10,917 nt of DNA from CAYMTN01 sp964393335 (lineage in GTDB: Bacteria > Chloroflexota > Anaerolineae > Aggregatilineales > Aggregatilineaceae): the NCBI GenBank assembly GCA_964393335.1, contig CAYMTN010000186.1, positions 1 to 10,917 on the forward strand, given 5' to 3'. Positions 1 to 8,349 of this stretch are shown piece after piece; within the stretch, counting starts at the first letter, position 1, and every line of letters begins with the position of its first letter. The notes beneath the pieces are model-generated. The model did not search any database, had not been told where the DNA came from, and saw only the letters and a list, made by a program, of their open reading frames with translations. The translations under genes and the position numbers were made by a program.

Positions 1-3000
1 CAGCCGGATCGTCACGCGGCGACTCGTCTTCAGAGGGCGCAGGCAAACCGGCGGGTCGAAACAGCGGCCCGGGAGAAGAGTCGTCGTCCGGCCCGGCGGC
101 GGGCTCGTCGTATGTCGCGCCGGTGATCGCGCCGGGCGTAACCGCCCGCGCGCGCACCCAGTTATACGCGATGCTGAACACGCCGATGCCGGTCATGCTG
201 AACAGCGCGGGGATGATCAGGTTGTAGGCCACCGAGGGCTGAATCCCCAGCAATTTGACTGGCGCGCCGACGATCACGTAGCCGAAGTAGTAATAATTGA
301 TGTAACCGCCGGAAAACCAGGGATCAATCGGCGGGAAAATCGTGCTGCGCAGCACGCCGTTAAAATAGGCGAAATCCATCGGTTTTTCGCCGCCGAAGCT
401 GCTGTGCCACAGGTCCGGGTTGCCCTGGCGCACGCCCAAAAACGCCAGGAACAGCGCCAGCGCCAGCCCTTCCATCGCCAGCAGGTGCCGCCGGTTGGCG
501 CGGATGTACCGCCAGAATTCGACGCGCCGCCGCGCGATCACCAGCGCGCTGAACAGGCCCAGGCCGAGCAGGATCAGCGCAATGCCGGTGCGCGACCACG
601 TATGCAGCCCGGCGAAACCGCCGACCCACGCGATCCACGCGACGATCAGCCACGCCGTGATCTTGGCCGCCGGGAAGGCGCGGTCCGGCAGGACCGGGAA
701 AATGGCAAACAGCAGCGGCCAAGCCAGCCAGCCCGCGATCACCATCGCCAGCCACCACACGATCACGGCGAAGACCTGGCTCTTGTTGATCAGCGCGTCC
801 AGGTCGAACAGGTCGGACCACGTGCCGCCCTGCTGCTGGGTCTTCCACTGGTCCGGCGTAAACTCAAGCAGCGTCGGTGCCTGGGATGCCTGTTTCGCGC
901 CCCAGGGCACGACGCCGATTGGTTCCGGGTCCGCCACGTAACCGGGGACAGCCGTCCGCACCGAGCGGATCGATACACTGGTCAGGATGGCGCGCGTATT
1001 GGCCGGGCTGTACGCGTCCGTCTTACGATAGACGAACACCACCGGGTGGTCGTAGACGTGGAACGCTTCTTCCGCTTCCCAATGCTCGTTGAGGAAATCA
1101 AACGGCAGGCGCGGGGGCAGGATTTCGTCGGGAATCTCGACCGGGCCGAGGCGGGGATACGACTCGAAGGTCTTGACCAGCTCGAACCCCAGGTCGCCGT
1201 CGAACAGCGCGTCGTAGAACACGCGTGACATCGGCCAGCGCATCGGCACCCGCGTAATGGAGTCGTAGGCCCGGTTGCTGGTGATCACCAGGTAATCCGC
1301 CTGATCCAGCGCGTTGGTCATCGCGTCGAGTTTCTGGTCGTTGTCCTCGAAGAACATCCACAGCTTGAGGCCCTGGTAGAACCCGGAGTACATATTCATC
1401 GAGGCGCAGGTATACGACGACAGGCCGGATGGCAGGTCGTCGCGGTAGATCATGTCGTCCGGCAGCGGACACACCGGCCAGGGGACCGGGTCGTCCCAGT
1501 CGCCCTCCCACGCGACGACCGGCCCGGACGTGTAGACCGGGTCCTGCGCTTCGACGGTCAGAACTGCGTTTTGCTGGTTGCCTGCCGCGTCGTATTTCCG
1601 CACGTCCAGCGGCGGATCGAAGATCACGGTTTGCGGCGGGCCGAGCGGGTCCGCCCCCGCGTTGAAGTCACCCTCGATCAACGCAGACGTCTGCGTGCCA
1701 TCCGGCGCGGTCAGCGTGAGGCGCACGGATTCGGCCCCCACGTCGCGCAGCGGATCGCCCAGGTGCGGGATGTCGATCTCGCGGATCGTGCCGTCAATCG
1801 GGATCGGGAAGCTGATCGGGTCGCTGCCGCCAACCGTCCAATGCGTCGGCGTATCGGGGATGTCGTCGCCATGCCCGGTGATGATCGGCTGGTCCGGCAG
1901 CACCAGGTCCATCGACGTCGGCGTCTCGCCGATGTCAATCAGCAAGCCGAGCGACACGTCGCTCAGCGTCGTGCCTTCGGCGTCCACCACGTCGTGAATC
2001 ATGTTGACCGGCCCACCTTCGACTGCCGCCAGGATCACGACGTAGTTCGCCGCCGATTGGTCGGGCAGAAACTGTGTCAGCGGCACGTCGACGGGCACGT
2101 CCAGCGTGTACGACGATCCATAGATCGACGGGCTCTGCGCAAAGTCGGCGCGAACCGTGCCCTCGAACAACAACTGGCGTCCCATATTGGGATCATCGCG
2201 CATGATCCGCACGCGCACGACCTCGTCACCGGGATCGGCCAGCGGATCGTTGAGGCGGCCCAGCGTGATGCCGGTCAGGTGCGTGTCCAGCATGACCGCA
2301 AATGGCACTTCGACCGACGCGCCCTGCTCCAGCCGGTAGACCGCCGGCGGCGCGCTGACATACGTGCGCCCGATGTTGACCATCTGCCGGTTGCCGTCGC
2401 TGCCCTCGACCCAGATGCCAAAATCGCCGGGCACGAACTCCTGAAACCAGCGCGAGGCCGCCACGCGCGTCAACTGGTGGCGGTGAATGGCGTGAAATCC
2501 AAACCCGTAGGCGACGGTATAACCCAGGACGAAAATCAGCAGCGCCGACGATCCGGCGAGCGCCGCGCGTTTACGCGCCGAGGCGCTGAAGCGCCTCGCG
2601 CCGCGACTCGGTCGCGGCGGGCGCTCGCCGCCCACACGCCGTGCGCCAGCGACCAACGCCCACAACGCCCACGCGCCAAACAGCGCCAGCGCCGGGTAAA
2701 TCGGCAGGAAATAACGCATGGTGGTCACCCAGCGCCCGCCGAGCCAGCCGAAGACGACCAGCACCCACATGAACGGGATCACGTGCCGCGTCCAGTTCCG
2801 CCGCCCGCGTACGATGGTCACACCGGCCCAGACCCACCCCGCCCACGCGATCAAACCGAGCGGAATACCCAGGCCCCACTCGACGATGTTACGCCAGGGG
2901 AACAGGTACGGTATGCGCGCCGTCCACTGGTGATTCGGCGGCGCGTCCCAGTCGCCGGACGTGAAATACGCGGCCTCGGAGATATCATCACGCCAGCCGG

Positions 3001-4738
3001 GATTGAGCTTCAAGCCAAAAATGCCCGGTCCCGAAAAGGCGTGCGGTTGCAGCAGCCGGAACGTGATGAACGACAGCAGCGCGGCGGCGATCACGCCGGT
3101 GACGGCGTACGCCACCAACCGGCTGCGCTCGCCGCGCGGGATGCCAATATCGACGGCGGGCAGCGCCTTGATCAGTGCCGCCAGCACGATGATCCCGGCC
3201 AGCGGGGCCATGTTGACCCGGCTGGCGACCGCGCCGCCCAGCGCCACGCCAAACAGCGCGTAATCCGTCAGGTCGGTGATGTCAAACACGAGCAACGCCA
3301 CCGCCGACAGCGCCACAAACAGCGTCGCCCAGGGCGACAGCCCGCCGATCACGTACCCGATCACCAGCGCGATCCACATCACGCCCACCGCGCCGACTGC
3401 CAGCGTATTTCGCGCGCTGACGTCCAGGCCGAGCACGTGCCCGCGTACGACACCCGCCGCCACGTAGGCCACCATCGCCGCCAGCGAGAACACCAGGCTG
3501 ACGATCCCCAGCGCGATCAGATCGGTGCCAATCGTGAGGGTATGCGGCGCGACCACCGTCAGCACCGTCCACACGCCCGTATACACCAGCGACGCGACCA
3601 CGCCGGACGCGCCCACCCACAGGTCGCCGCTGGACCGCCTGCCTCCGCCCAGCACGAAACGCACGGTCGCGGTCAGCACCAGCGCGATCAGCAGCAACGC
3701 GCCAAGCGTCACTACACCGAGCATGGGATAGCCGTGATAGGCCGCGTCCCATACCGTGCCGCCGAACCCGATCAGCAGGTAGACCAGCACCGGCGGCCCC
3801 TGCTGCGCGCCCGCGCCGTCCATCGCACGCACGGCAAAATACAGCGCCAGCGTCACCCACAGCCCCGTGAAGGCGTCCACCGTCCAGAAATGCGATTGTT
3901 GCAGCGGAAAAGCCGCGACCGCGTAAAACGCCGCCGCCAGCAGCCCCGGCCACCGTCCATACAAGCGCCGCCCCAACAAAAACAGCACGGCCACCGTCAG
4001 CAGATCGGCCAGCGCCGACACGCTGCGCCCGATCAACTGCGCGCCGCTGTACCCCTCCCAATACGTCGTGATCGTGTGGCTTGCGGCAGCCGCCGGATCG
4101 AACGCCTTCAGAAAGGCGTGATAATCGCGTGAAAACTGCGTCCGCGCCACGCCTGCCGCGTGAACCGTGTACAGCGGAAATTCCCCGTAGACGTACACGC
4201 TCTGGCCCAGGTTATTGACGTTCAGCGGCGAGCAGTCGGCGTCGAAATACGGCCCGCGCCCCGCGCCAAACAACGATTGCAGGTCGTCGCTGGCCGTCGC
4301 CGGATAGCGCTGCTCGCAGCGCAGCCGGTGCGCCTCGCGCTCCTGCGGCGTCGGATCGCTGAATTGCAGGCTGCCGCCCAGCCGCGTCACCATGTCCGTC
4401 AAAAAACGCTCGTCCGGGTGCAGGTGCGTATAATCGTCCCAGTTCTGCCCGTCAAAACGCAGCCACGCCCCCACCGCCAGCACCAGCGCCAGCAGCGCGT
4501 AAAATAACACGTCCGTCGCACGCACGCGTGATCGTACGCCCGCCGCCCGCCGCACCTGCGCCGCGCCGGACTCGCGATCATCGCCCGCGCCGGAGTCCGT
4601 ACCGGAAACGTCAAATCCGGACTCGGATGTATCCCCTTCGGGGAAGTCGTCCGCGTCCGGTGTCATGTCCCAAGCCTGTTCCGGGTCCTGATCCCGGTCA
4701 AGGTCGTCATAATCGGAAGGAAAACGCGTATCCGCCAA
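1..4738 (-). CDS. Giant membrane protein: GT39-like N-terminal half fused to DUF2298/Chlor_Arch_YYY domain (C-terminus beyond window)
   Basis: The frame is open from 4738 to position 1 with no stop, giving about 1579 visible residues. Residues 1-70 are an acidic Asp/Glu/Ser-rich tail. TM1 is about 77-93, followed by an HPDERF motif (D109-E110), placed like the first-loop acidic pair of PMT/ArnT-type GT39 enzymes. Many hydrophobic segments follow up to about residue 750. Residues about 760-1315 form a long non-membrane stretch, probably outside the membrane, that looks beta-rich and ends in a soluble domain. A second membrane block starts near 1318 and carries GEKPMDF (1450-1456), DPWFSGG (1472-1478) and N-Y-Y-Y-F-G (1481-1486), the hallmark of the DUF2298/YYY family. 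The likely role is lipid-linked sugar transfer or related surface-glycan work; the YYY domain has no proven reaction that I know of. The start is taken as TTG 4738, which has AGGA nine bases upstream and an in-frame TAG at 4747-4745. ATG 4666 is the alternative. The YYY region normally runs several hundred residues, so much of it lies outside the window. Confidence 0.88.
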   Translation of the reverse strand, partial: MADTRFPSDYDDLDRDQDPEQAWDMTPDADDFPEGDTSESGFDVSGTDSGAGDDRESGAAQVRRAAGVRSRVRATDVLFYALLALVLAVGAWLRFDGQNWDDYTHLHPDERFLTDMVTRLGGSLQFSDPTPQEREAHRLRCEQRYPATASDDLQSLFGAGRGPYFDADCSPLNVNNLGQSVYVYGEFPLYTVHAAGVARTQFSRDYHAFLKAFDPAAAASHTITTYWEGYSGAQLIGRSVSALADLLTVAVLFLLGRRLYGRWPGLLAAAFYAVAAFPLQQSHFWTVDAFTGLWVTLALYFAVRAMDGAGAQQGPPVLVYLLIGFGGTVWDAAYHGYPMLGVVTLGALLLIALVLTATVRFVLGGGRRSSGDLWVGASGVVASLVYTGVWTVLTVVAPHTLTIGTDLIALGIVSLVFSLAAMVAYVAAGVVRGHVLGLDVSARNTLAVGAVGVMWIALVIGYVIGGLSPWATLFVALSAVALLVFDITDLTDYALFGVALGGAVASRVNMAPLAGIIVLAALIKALPAVDIGIPRGERSRLVAYAVTGVIAAALLSFITFRLLQPHAFSGPGIFGLKLNPGWRDDISEAAYFTSGDWDAPPNHQWTARIPYLFPWRNIVEWGLGIPLGLIAWAGWVWAGVTIVRGRRNWTRHVIPFMWVLVVFGWLGGRWVTTMRYFLPIYPALALFGAWALWALVAGARRVGGERPPRPSRGARRFSASARKRAALAGSSALLIFVLGYTVAYGFGFHAIHRHQLTRVAASRWFQEFVPGDFGIWVEGSDGNRQMVNIGRTYVSAPPAVYRLEQGASVEVPFAVMLDTHLTGITLGRLNDPLADPGDEVVRVRIMRDDPNMGRQLLFEGTVRADFAQSPSIYGSSYTLDVPVDVPLTQFLPDQSAANYVVILAAVEGGPVNMIHDVVDAEGTTLSDVSLGLLIDIGETPTSMDLVLPDQPIITGHGDDIPDTPTHWTVGGSDPISFPIPIDGTIREIDIPHLGDPLRDVGAESVRLTLTAPDGTQTSALIEGDFNAGADPLGPPQTVIFDPPLDVRKYDAAGNQQNAVLTVEAQDPVYTSGPVVAWEGDWDDPVPWPVCPLPDDMIYRDDLPSGLSSYTCASMNMYSGFYQGLKLWMFFEDNDQKLDAMTNALDQADYLVITSNRAYDSITRVPMRWPMSRVFYDALFDGDLGFELVKTFESYPRLGPVEIPDEILPPRLPFDFLNEHWEAEEAFHVYDHPVVFVYRKTDAYSPANTRAILTSVSIRSVRTAVPGYVADPEPIGVVPWGAKQASQAPTLLEFTPDQWKTQQQGGTWSDLFDLDALINKSQVFAVIVWWLAMVIAGWLAWPLLFAIFPVLPDRAFPAAKITAWLIVAWIAWVGGFAGLHTWSRTGIALILLGLGLFSALVIARRRVEFWRYIRANRRHLLAMEGLALALFLAFLGVRQGNPDLWHSSFGGEKPMDFAYFNGVLRSTIFPPIDPWFSGGYINYYYFGYVIVGAPVKLLGIQPSVAYNLIIPALFSMTGIGVFSIAYNWVRARAVTPGAITGATYDEPAAGPDDDSSPGPLFRPAGLPAPSEDESPRDDPA

Positions 4739-4780
4739 CAGTAACTATCCTGTGAAAAGTCGTCTTGATGGACAAACCAT

Positions 4781-4923
4781 TTACTGATACTCACATTGAG
4801 AACTAAACTTTTGAGCACCGGCAGCAAGCCTCACGCCTTAACCCCCGGCCCCTTCCGGGGGTGAGGCGAACTGGCGAGCATCTGCCGCATGATCAGTTTA
4901 GCAAGTTACGTCAGGCTCAGTAG
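4781..4923 (-). repeat. Structured intergenic repeat, copy 1 (with 50-bp apical insertion)
   Basis: Apart from a 50-bp insertion at about 4833-4882, this matches 8811-8903 at all but ten positions. In minus-strand sense it can fold into one long imperfect hairpin. The outer arms are TACTG/CAGTA (4782-4786 with 4918-4922), the middle arms CTAAACT/AGTTTAG (4803-4809 with 4895-4901) and the inner arms CGGCAG/CTGCCG (4819-4824 with 4882-4887). The insertion lies inside the inner loop. The element ends 42 nt before the TTG start of the DUF2298 fusion gene and has the same orientation relative to its gene as copy 2. No target-site duplication is apparent. It could be a 5'-leader RNA element or a small MITE/REP-like palindrome; the repeat itself is certain, its function is not. 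Confidence 0.85.
4834..4868. other. Strong GC hairpin inside the copy-1 insertion
   Basis: The 8-bp arms ACCCCCGG (4841-4848) and CCGGGGGT (4855-4862) enclose a six-base loop. The outer arms CGCCT (4834-4838) and AGGCG (4864-4868) extend the stem across a small bulge. There is no T run on either strand, so it is not a canonical terminator. The CCTCACCCCC-type core resembles dispersed GC-rich palindromes common in bacterial intergenic DNA. It is absent from copy 2 of the surrounding repeat. Confidence 0.6.
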
Positions 4924-4948
4924 AGCCCGCATCATGAGAAAGGGGTTG

Positions 4949-5004
4949 TTAGTTGTTGGTTGCTGGAAAAAGCGCGTACCCATACCGGTTTGACCAACAA
5001 CTAA
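4949..5004. repeat. 11-bp perfect inverted repeat with 34-nt loop
   Basis: TTAGTTGTTGG (4949-4959) is the exact reverse complement of CCAACAACTAA (4994-5004). Both arms sit in low-complexity GTT/AAC-rich sequence (GGTTG and CCAACC recur at 4944-4961 and 5014-5020) that contrasts with the GC-rich surroundings. It may be a hairpin in the region downstream of the GT39 gene or a degenerate dispersed repeat. No T run follows on the minus strand, so it is not a textbook terminator. Confidence 0.6.
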
Positions 5005-5150
5005 TCACCAAAAACCAACCGCTACTGTGCGACTTCGTTTTTTTACTCCACGAGTAAGGTCCTGCAAACCGACCGCCGCCCCCAGATCATATCCCATACA
5101 CAGCCGCCGCCCGCTTTCCTCAGTCGGCGTGCTGCCGCCATCCCGACCGA

Positions 5151-8100
5151 TCAACCGAGAATAGGCCCGGCCAGCACCTCGTAGATGAAAAAGCTCCCGT
5201 GCCCCTCGCCCTCCGGCGTCGGGTAGTTGTACTCGTACAGCCGCGTTTCGCCGCCGGGGAACAATGCCGCCAGGTAGGCCGCCGTCTCCATGTCTTCCGG
5301 ATCGTACATCACGAACAGCGGTTTGGTGGGATCGTATTGGTAGGCGGTGCCCTGGTTGCGCTCGATCATGGGGACCAGTTCGTCGCGCGTCACCAGCCCG
5401 TTCGGCCAGCGAATATCACCCGCCATCGTACCGAGAATCCGGTGGTCCAGCCAGTGCGGATACGCCACCATGAATGCATTGCCGTAGCTGCCTTCCCCCT
5501 GCGCGAACGCGCGCATCGGCCTGGCGATGGCGCTGTACGGTTTCCAGCTATTGCTATAACTCAGCCGGTAGTCGGTGAAGAAGTTCTGCCAGTCCGGCCC
5601 CATCGCGTACACGGCCACACCGTTTACCAGGATCACCGCTGCCACCGCGCCGACCGGCACGCGCCATACGACCTGCCGCAGCCGCGCCACGTTGGCGCAC
5701 AGCAGCCCGACCGGCAGCGCAGCCAGCATATACACCGGCGGGATCGCGCCGCTGGCCCGCGTAAAACTGGGGTTCTCAATCGTGTATGCGAGCGTCATGG
5801 CCGACGGCAGCAGCATGATCAGCCCGGTGACGGGCAGCAGCCAGATCACCGGGTCGCGCCGCCGGGCCGCCCACACGCCCCACACGGCCAGCCCCAGCAC
5901 GAGCAGCCCGCCCGATACGGCGTCCAGCGCCGGGTAGGCCGACGCGTCATTGATCCACGCGCGGTCACCCTCCCACTGGAACATGCGCAGCGCGTCCGCG
6001 TAGTTGTCCACGAAAACGTCGCGGTGCTGCCAGAACAGCCGCACCTGATCGCCGGTCGTTGGCTCGACGACCACCGTGTTCCCGGTGACCGGGTCGGTGC
6101 GCCAGAACGCTTCCTCGCCGAACATGCGGCCCCGCGTGCGATTCCAGAACTCGTCGGGGCGGATCACGCTGTAATGGTACATCGGAACGTACACCGCCAG
6201 CGCGATGACCGCCGCCGCCAGCAGCCCACCGCCCACTTGCAGCGTGTATTCACTGCGCCGCGCCCGCACGTACAGCGCCAGCAGGCTGAACCACGCCATA
6301 CCCACAATCGGGATGAAGGCCGTGAGTCGCTCGCCGGTATCCTGCGTGGCGCTGCTGCCGGATTGTTCCATCACCTGCCCGAAATACCACACCACCAACA
6401 GCGGAAACAGCACCAGCGCCGTGAATCCGGCCCCTTCACCCACCAGCCGCAGCACATCGCCCGGCTTGCGCACGCGCCCGAGCAGCAGCAGCCCGGCTCC
6501 GATCACGACCACCAGCGGTAACATGCGGTTCGCCTGGTAAAAATACATGCCCGCGCCCAGCACAAACCCCAACGCGGCGTAATCGCCCACGCGGTTGTGA
6601 CGCATCGCCCGCGCCAGAAAGCCGATCACCAGCGCCACCGTGAGCGGCGTCAGCACGATGCGCAGCCCCAGCCGGGATAACATCACGTGCCACGAGCTGA
6701 CCGCCACCAATCCGGCCAGCGCCACGCCGACCCAGGTCCCCAGGCGGCGGCGCGCTGCCGTATCCGTCCCGATCACCTGCCGCGCCATCCACCACAGCGC
6801 AGGCAGCGTGACCAGCCCTTCGATCACGGTCGCCAGCTTGAGCGCGTCGAAGTTGAAGCCCGCGCCAAACGGCCCCGCGATCAGCGCCGCGAAATACATC
6901 TGGAAGCCTTCGCGCCCGCCGTTGTTGGGGAAAAACACGCCGCGATAGCCGTCATGCACGCGCAGCGCATCCAGCAGTTTTTCGATGTGATCGCTGGTCA
7001 TCTCCGGCGGCGTCGAGGACAGGTCGTGCAGCCGGAAGATCGCGCCGATCCCAATCACGATCAGCAGCGCCAGTCCCGGCCAGCCGATCTTGCGCAGCCA
7101 CGCGCGGCCCGGTCTGATCGACGCGGCGCGCCGCACCCGCGCCGCAACGTGCGCCGGGTCCACGCCCAACACCAGCGCCCACAACACGATGCTCAGCAGC
7201 CACGCGATGCCGCCATCGAGCGTGATCACGACGTCGTTGGGCGTGCCGGTGACGTCCCTGGCGACGTTGAGGCTGTACGCCAGCGACGAACACAGCAGCG
7301 CCACCGGCACCAACAGCAGCCGGCCCGCGTGGGCCTGGAACCACGCTCCGAATCCGCCCTGCGCCGGGACGGTGCTCACCGTCTGCTCGTCCGCCGCCGG
7401 GGCCGCACGCACGACCGAGCGCACTACGTAGGCCCCGCTCTGCGGCGCGGCCTGTTCGGGCGATACGTCCTCAGCAGGGGAAAACGCGAGCGGCGTACTG
7501 CCAAGCAGCAGCACGATCCACAGCGCCGCCGCGCCGATCACCAGCAGCGCCCCGCCGATCACGCCGCCCGCGCCCGCCAGCACCAGCAGCAGCACGAAGG
7601 CGATCAGCGCGACGAGACTCGCAATCCAGATGTGCTGTAAATCGTTGCGCGTAAAACGTTCGCGGACCGCCGCGTGCAGGCGCGGCAGCCTGCGCGCCCA
7701 CCATAACCGGCTGCTCCACAACTCGAATCCGGCGTACAGCGAACCGGCCAGCACAAACCACAGCGGCGCGCTTTGCGGATTGCGCTGAAGCTTGAGCACC
7801 GGATTCAGCGCCGAAGCGTGCAGCACCGCCCCGCCCCGCAGCGCCAGCAGCACGGCCGCCGCCAGCACCACGATCCGCAGCCAAACCGCCCGCTGTTCGA
7901 CGCGCTGGCGCGCGACATCGCGGTGCGCGGCCTGCCGCGCCCGGTCCGCCAGCACATAGTCCCGTCCGGCCAGCGCTTCGACGGTAACTGCCGATGCGAT
8001 TTCGCGGGGATAACTGACGCCAGAATCCGCGCCGGCCCCCGCGTCGATGATCTCGCGCGCGGAGTCCGCCGCGAAATCGTCCGTCTGACGCGCCGCGTCA

Positions 8101-8270
8101 TGTGTCAGCACCTGCCACAGCAGCCGCGACGTCTGCCCAGGCCGGAAAATCAAATAGGCCAGCACCTGCGCGAGCGTCAGGTCTTCGAATACGACCGTAC
8201 GCGGCGTGTCGCTGGCCGGTGGCTCCGGCAGCCGTTCGTCAGGCGGTTGGGAAGGAAATTGGTCTGTCAT
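5151..8270 (-). CDS. GT39-like polytopic membrane glycosyltransferase, 1039 aa
   Basis: This is probably a polyprenyl-phosphate-sugar-dependent glycosyltransferase of the GT39/PMT-like superfamily, working at the cell membrane on surface glycans or proteins. A cytosolic N-terminal region of about 125 residues, with no clear TM, precedes hydrophobic segments at roughly 129-150, 168-184, 214-257, 318-337, 352-371 and 396-412. The GT39-like core appears to start at FRLHDL (412-417). It is followed by TSDHIEKLLDA (425-435), where D427-H428 replaces the usual Asp-Glu pair, and GGREGFQMY (451-459). More TM segments follow to about residue 890, then a soluble C-terminal domain of about 150 residues. 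From memory, the DHxEK and GREP/GREG motifs are typical of a Chloroflexota subgroup. Substrate is unknown. It begins 79 bp after the msrB stop, so co-transcription is likely. ATG 8270 has no strong Shine-Dalgarno sequence. Confidence 0.85.
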   Translation of the reverse strand: MTDQFPSQPPDERLPEPPASDTPRTVVFEDLTLAQVLAYLIFRPGQTSRLLWQVLTHDAARQTDDFAADSAREIIDAGAGADSGVSYPREIASAVTVEALAGRDYVLADRARQAAHRDVARQRVEQRAVWLRIVVLAAAVLLALRGGAVLHASALNPVLKLQRNPQSAPLWFVLAGSLYAGFELWSSRLWWARRLPRLHAAVRERFTRNDLQHIWIASLVALIAFVLLLVLAGAGGVIGGALLVIGAAALWIVLLLGSTPLAFSPAEDVSPEQAAPQSGAYVVRSVVRAAPAADEQTVSTVPAQGGFGAWFQAHAGRLLLVPVALLCSSLAYSLNVARDVTGTPNDVVITLDGGIAWLLSIVLWALVLGVDPAHVAARVRRAASIRPGRAWLRKIGWPGLALLIVIGIGAIFRLHDLSSTPPEMTSDHIEKLLDALRVHDGYRGVFFPNNGGREGFQMYFAALIAGPFGAGFNFDALKLATVIEGLVTLPALWWMARQVIGTDTAARRRLGTWVGVALAGLVAVSSWHVMLSRLGLRIVLTPLTVALVIGFLARAMRHNRVGDYAALGFVLGAGMYFYQANRMLPLVVVIGAGLLLLGRVRKPGDVLRLVGEGAGFTALVLFPLLVVWYFGQVMEQSGSSATQDTGERLTAFIPIVGMAWFSLLALYVRARRSEYTLQVGGGLLAAAVIALAVYVPMYHYSVIRPDEFWNRTRGRMFGEEAFWRTDPVTGNTVVVEPTTGDQVRLFWQHRDVFVDNYADALRMFQWEGDRAWINDASAYPALDAVSGGLLVLGLAVWGVWAARRRDPVIWLLPVTGLIMLLPSAMTLAYTIENPSFTRASGAIPPVYMLAALPVGLLCANVARLRQVVWRVPVGAVAAVILVNGVAVYAMGPDWQNFFTDYRLSYSNSWKPYSAIARPMRAFAQGEGSYGNAFMVAYPHWLDHRILGTMAGDIRWPNGLVTRDELVPMIERNQGTAYQYDPTKPLFVMYDPEDMETAAYLAALFPGGETRLYEYNYPTPEGEGHGSFFIYEVLAGPILG

Positions 8271-8307
8271 AGGTCACTGAATGGCTGCCGGTCCGATCAT
8301 GGTAGGC

Positions 8308-8337
8308 GGGGAACCGGCACCGGCTACCGGTTTCCCC
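8308..8337. other. Hairpin between msrB and the GT39-like gene
   Basis: GGGGAACCGG (8308-8317) pairs with CCGGTTTCCCC (8327-8337) across a nine-base loop, with a single-base bulge. It lies in the 79-bp gap between the msrB stop and the ATG at 8270. No T run follows on the minus strand. It could attenuate read-through or stabilise the upstream mRNA end, but nothing in the sequence decides this. Confidence 0.5.
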
Positions 8338-8349
8338 GTAATCTGCCCG

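Larger units (their letters stand above)
4739..5150. other. Gene-free region of about 410 bp between the two giant membrane-protein genes
   Basis: No convincing gene lies here. The region holds the leader of the DUF2298 fusion gene (4739-4780), copy 1 of the structured repeat (4781-4923) and an 11-bp inverted repeat (4949-5004). It also has a small perfect hairpin with 6-bp arms TTACTC/GAGTAA (5043-5048, 5052-5057) next to a plus-strand T run at about 5037-5044. Base composition is visibly less GC-rich at 4940-5060 than in the flanking genes. I found no clear intrinsic terminator for the gene ending at 5151: the T run is on the wrong side for minus-strand transcription. Confidence 0.6.

Noticed and set aside
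1571..4132. 853-codon open frame on the plus strand opposite the DUF2298 fusion gene
   Set aside because: Its translation is a low-complexity Arg/Gln/His/Asp/Ala-rich sequence without domains. It is the expected antisense shadow of a GC-rich gene whose minus frame encodes a recognisable membrane protein across the whole stretch.
4745..4780. Eleven-codon ATG-to-TAG open frame in the leader of the DUF2298 fusion gene, considered as a leader peptide or a broken N-terminus
   Set aside because: There is no Shine-Dalgarno sequence before its ATG, the length is easily reached by chance, and the TTG at 4738 has its own AGGA. Nothing supports translation of this stretch.
4781..4923. The repeat as an insertion sequence or transposon end
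   Set aside because: There is no transposase or remnant nearby and no target-site duplication at either copy, and both copies are very short. A MITE-like origin stays possible, but no autonomous element can be supported.
5037..5057. T run beside the TTACTC/GAGTAA hairpin as an intrinsic terminator
   Set aside because: For minus-strand transcription the hairpin is followed by an A run, not a T run. On the plus strand the T run precedes the hairpin and no gene ends there.
5199..6521. 440-codon open frame on the plus strand opposite the GT39-like gene
   Set aside because: It has the same Arg/His/Gln-rich shadow composition, with no family resemblance and no ribosome binding site. The minus frame is clearly coding.
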